NCBI GenBank assembly: GCA_902795135.1
Contig: CADBJW010000023.1
Span: 42,399 to 97,344, forward strand
Direction: 5' to 3'
DNA: 54,946 nucleotides
From: an uncultured Eubacteriales bacterium
Lineage (GTDB): Bacteria > Bacillota > Clostridia > Peptostreptococcales > Anaerovoracaceae
The notes beneath the pieces were generated by a model. It was not told the origin of the DNA and did not search any database. It saw only the letters and a program-made list of their open reading frames with translations. Below, piece by piece: positions 52,515 to 54,946 of the stretch. The position numbers were made by a program, and so were the translations under genes. Position 1 is the first letter of the stretch. Each line of letters starts with the position of its first letter.

Positions 52515-53429
52515 ATGGATATGGACAATAACAATAATAGCAACAAAAAACTAGCACATCTTTTAATGATTTTCCTCGTGTTCGCATGGGGATTTGACTA
52601 TGTTCCGGCGAAGTGGGGACTGGCGATTTTATCGCCCTTTGGGCTTTTGTTCTGGAAATATATTATCGGTCTCCTTGCTATCGCGGTCATCATGTTTATT
52701 CGCCACAAACGGCTCATGTTTCATTTGAGAGACTTACCGATTTTCTTCATTTGCGCTTTGTTTGGAGAAGTACTGTATTATGGCTGTGAATATGCCGCTA
52801 TGGACTATATGCCGGTTTCGATCATCACGATCATCCTGGGATTTGTTCCAATCATTTCGATTGTTGTGGAGCGCATTATATACAAACGAAAGGCCAACCG
52901 GATCATAATCATCAGCATCATTTTCTGTGTCATCGGTGTCATTTTGGTGATTGGAGCAGACTTTGGCTCCTTGTTCCAGGGGAGCGCTCTTGGGTATGCC
53001 TTTGCGATTGGTGCGGTCTTTAGCTGGAATATATTCAATTTCATTACCTCATCACTGGGACGATACGATGTGTTCAGTTTGTCCTTTACACAGATTGCTT
53101 GTTCTCTGATCATTACAGCACCCATTGCTCTTCGGGAAATGCCGGCGCTCAGTGAATTTGAAGGGACGGTTATCATAGGTATTGTTTGGATCGGCGTGGT
53201 CAATTCCGGAATCGGATTCATGCTCTATGCCTTTGGGCTTTTGCGATTGGGTCCGACGACAGCGGCCCTGTATTCAGACTTTTTGCCTGTAACAACGACT
53301 TTCTTTGGAGCTATCTTCCTGAAAGAATCCATCACGGTCCTTCAGATCATTGGCGGCATCGTGGTCATTGCCGCGGCTTTTGTGGCAATCAAAGAAAAAG
53401 GGAAACTTGATGAGATGAGGCTGGAATGA
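52515..53429 (+). CDS. EamA/DMT-family permease (2)
   Basis: This 304-residue inner-membrane protein has two EamA repeats (about ten helices), starting after a short Asn-rich cytoplasmic tail (MDMDNNNNSNKK). Typical features are FAWGFDYVPAKWG in helix 1 and TAALYSDFLPVTTTFFGAIFLKE near the end. AAGGAAA at the end of the preceding gene serves as its ribosome-binding site, so the two are co-transcribed. The substrate is unknown. It is not a close copy of the EamA protein at 31853. Confidence 0.85.
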   Translation: MDMDNNNNSNKKLAHLLMIFLVFAWGFDYVPAKWGLAILSPFGLLFWKYIIGLLAIAVIMFIRHKRLMFHLRDLPIFFICALFGEVLYYGCEYAAMDYMPVSIITIILGFVPIISIVVERIIYKRKANRIIIISIIFCVIGVILVIGADFGSLFQGSALGYAFAIGAVFSWNIFNFITSSLGRYDVFSLSFTQIACSLIITAPIALREMPALSEFEGTVIIGIVWIGVVNSGIGFMLYAFGLLRLGPTTAALYSDFLPVTTTFFGAIFLKESITVLQIIGGIVVIAAAFVAIKEKGKLDEMRLE

Positions 53430-53488
53430 TACAATACTGTTAGTTGTAATGAATGGTTAATATGATTCAGATGAAAGGAATTGATATC

Positions 53489-54265
53489 ATGTACGAAACG
53501 ATCAAATATGAAGTAAAAGAAAACATCGGTTACATTACTATAAATAGACCGAAGGCGATGAATGCGCTGAACAGTCAGGTTCTCGATGAACTGCAGAGTC
53601 TCATTGAAGAAGTTTCAAAAGATGAAGAGCTGAGAGCTGTGATCCTGACGGGAGAGGGCAAAGCTTTTGTTGCCGGCGCAGATATCGTTGAAATGTCAAA
53701 GATGAATCCGGTTGAAGCCAGAGCTTTTGCGATCAAAGGCCACGGCGTCATGAACGCGCTGGAAAACCTGAGAATGCCGGTTATCGCTGCAGTAAACGGA
53801 TTCGCTCTTGGCGGCGGCTGCGAACTGTCTATGGCCTGTGACTTCAGAATCGCATCCGAAAAGGCGAAATTCGGACAGCCAGAAGTTGGCCTGGGACTGA
53901 TTCCTGGATTCTGCGGAACTCAGAGACTGTCAAGACTGGTTGGAAAGGGCATGGCAAAATATCTGATCTACACAGCAGACATGATCGATGCAGCGGAAGC
54001 ACTGCGGATCGGACTGGTCGAAAAAGTCGTTGCTCCAGAAGAACTGCTTCCGGAATGTGAGAAGATCGCCAAGACCATCGCATCCAAGGCACCGATTGCG
54101 GTAGCTGTTGCCAAGGATTGCATCAACAATGGATTCAATGCTGACATGAAGACTGCTTCCCAGTACGAAGTCAATGCATTTGGTATCCCATTCGCATCAG
54201 AAGACCTGGTCGAAGGAACTACCGCTTTCATCGAAAAGAGAAAGGCTGTATTTAAGAACAAATAA
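53489..54265 (+). CDS. crt: Enoyl-CoA hydratase / crotonase
   Basis: This 258-residue crotonase-family enzyme has the oxyanion-hole motif AFVAGADIVEMS and NGFALGGGCELSMACDFRIA. The two catalytic glutamates are placed as in 3-hydroxybutyryl-CoA dehydratase: the first in GGGCEL, the second in FGQPEVGLGLIPGFCGTQRL. It converts 3-hydroxybutyryl-CoA to crotonyl-CoA in butyrate-type fermentation. ATG 53489 follows AAAGGAA; an upstream in-frame start at 53453 is less likely. It ends with a strong terminator. No other butyrate-pathway gene is in the window. Confidence 0.92.
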   Translation: MYETIKYEVKENIGYITINRPKAMNALNSQVLDELQSLIEEVSKDEELRAVILTGEGKAFVAGADIVEMSKMNPVEARAFAIKGHGVMNALENLRMPVIAAVNGFALGGGCELSMACDFRIASEKAKFGQPEVGLGLIPGFCGTQRLSRLVGKGMAKYLIYTADMIDAAEALRIGLVEKVVAPEELLPECEKIAKTIASKAPIAVAVAKDCINNGFNADMKTASQYEVNAFGIPFASEDLVEGTTAFIEKRKAVFKNK

Positions 54266-54295
54266 ACTAAGAGCAACGCAAAATGTGTCAGAAGG

Positions 54296-54331
54296 TGTGC
54301 CAAAAGGACGGTTTCTTTTGGCACATTTTTT
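54296..54331 (+). terminator. Terminator of crt
   Basis: TGTGCCAAAAG (54296-54306) pairs with CTTTTGGCACA (54315-54325), followed by TTTTTT. It is related in sequence to the terminator at 39941. Confidence 0.92.
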
Positions 54332-54347
54332 GTGTTTAGTTGTTTCG

Positions 54348-54552
54348 CCATCCGGCTGGCGTGACAGTGCCCGCGCGTTGTCCTCACCTGCGACGATCAC
54401 CACGGCTCACTCGCAGCGCATAGAACTTCACCGAAACTCGGGGCTTCGCCCCTCAAACAGTCGGTGAAGTTTGCTATTCTCCTGGCTCGTTTCGCCTGTG
54501 ATCGTTACATCGCCTGCGGATTCGCTCCGGCACGATCCCGCCAGCCGGTTGG
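54348..54552. repeat. GC-rich foldback element of about 205 bp
   Basis: Outer arms CCATCCGGCTGGCG (54348-54361) and CGCCAGCCGGTTGG (54539-54552) enclose GACGATCAC / GTGATCGTT and an inner AACTTCACCGA (54424-54434) / TCGGTGAAGTT (54461-54471) with a GGGGC-TTC-GCCCC tip. The whole is one imperfect palindrome. It is probably a dispersed non-autonomous repeat or a structured transcript. Confidence 0.6.
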
Positions 54553-54828
54553 CTAAAACCATACACTCAAAAGCGCAAAGAACCGTCCCGTTTGTCACAG
54601 CCTGAAAGCATTCTTGTTGGGGGATCGGTGCTTGAGGGATGCTTTCGTTGATCTTCCTCTGGTTGTCGGCTTCTTACGGATCAGCGATGGATCCCCACGG
54701 ATACGGTCGATGTAAAATAATACTTTACTGTGTTATAATGGCAGTGTGACAGGAAGGGGCACATTGGCCGACGGGTTAAGAATGATAGATGTGGTAGGAG
54801 AGTATGAGGGGAGTACGAAATGTACTAC

Positions 54829-54863
54829 CTGAATGACCCGCTGAAACTGGGAGGTTGTATAAC
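54829..54863 (-). repeat. Palindromic repeat P1, degraded copy f
   Basis: TGAATGACCCGCTGAAACTG then GGAGGTTGTATAA matches P1 in reverse orientation with a decayed right arm. It is followed 50 bp later by a Q palindrome, the same pairing as at 26736-27031. Confidence 0.45.
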
Positions 54864-54912
54864 TTAGTTCCTTTCCAGATTCATAGACTCAGGTTTTGGC
54901 CATTCAATTAAT

Positions 54913-54936
54913 AATCTGAGTCTCTAGACTCAGATT
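54913..54936. repeat. Palindromic repeat Q, perfect copy
   Basis: AATCTGAGTC-TCTA-GACTCAGATT is a perfect 10-bp inverted repeat with a 4-base centre. Diverged members are at 26811 and 26923. Confidence 0.75.
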
Positions 54937-54946
54937 TTGCTCAACG

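Larger units (their letters stand above)
54266..54946. other. Repeat-rich non-coding region at the right edge
   Basis: No supportable gene. It holds a terminator (54296-54331), a GC-rich foldback (54348-54552), a small hairpin GAAAGCAT / ATGCTTTC (about 54605-54648), a degraded P1 copy near 54829 and a perfect Q palindrome (54913-54936). A promoter-like TATAAT near 54736 precedes a 16-codon frame with no support. Confidence 0.6.

Overview
The window looks like the chromosome of a strictly anaerobic, amino-acid-fermenting member of the Clostridia (Bacillota), perhaps near Anaerovoracaceae/Peptostreptococcales. That placement is an inference from gene content: selenoprotein glycine/sarcosine/betaine-type reductase genes, a bifurcating flavin/Fe-S transhydrogenase, crotonase, a CIRCE-controlled heat-shock operon and many sigma-54-type regulators. 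Strong AGGAGG ribosome-binding sites precede most genes. No rRNA, tRNA or CRISPR array was seen.

Region 1 (about 0.5-17.4 kb) is a reductive amine/amino-acid fermentation island. It has two complete substrate-specific modules, grdE1-grdB1 and grdE2-grdB2, that share one set of core genes: trxB, trxA, grdA, grdC, grdD. Three genes (grdB1, grdB2, grdA) are interrupted by in-frame UGA codons that must be read as selenocysteine. Each UGA is followed by a short hairpin. Upstream lie a YkvI-type transporter and a nitrilase-superfamily hydrolase, and a second nitrilase sits in the main operon. Three regulators (CBS-PAS-AAA-HTH, a sensor-less AAA-HTH, and a selenium-type LysR) and three good -24/-12 promoters indicate sigma-54 control by substrate. 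Two near-identical copies of a highly structured repeat of about 256 bp flank the island.

Region 2 (17.4-28.1 kb) is accessory DNA. It holds a frameshifted small gene, several palindromic repeat families and a 2221-residue secreted modular surface protein. It also holds a transposon-like element (26187-28089) with TGT...ACA inverted ends and arrays of a GATTAGAA motif, but no transposase. Its only intact cargo is a tandem DUF4176 protein.

Region 3 (28.1-34 kb) is housekeeping: CIRCE-controlled hsp20-htpG, holA, an EamA permease and a short pyruvate kinase on the opposite strand. Region 4 (34-40 kb) encodes a three-subunit Stn-type NADH/NADPH/ferredoxin transhydrogenase. Region 5 (40-45 kb) is an operon of MaoC hydratase, acyl carrier protein, metallo-hydrolase, LuxE-LuxC fusion and acyl-AMP ligase. 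It looks like a small acid-to-aldehyde pathway of unknown product.

Region 6 (45-51 kb) is a sigma-54-driven operon for an opine-like or amino-acid substrate: saccharopine-dehydrogenase-like protein, YkvI transporter, Asp/Glu-racemase-like protein and opine dehydrogenase. Its regulator is convergent, and shared palindromes (GGTGCA-N4-TGCACC type) link the two. Region 7 (51-54.9 kb) has a GPH symporter, an EamA permease and crotonase, followed by repeat-rich non-coding DNA including a foldback of about 205 bp.
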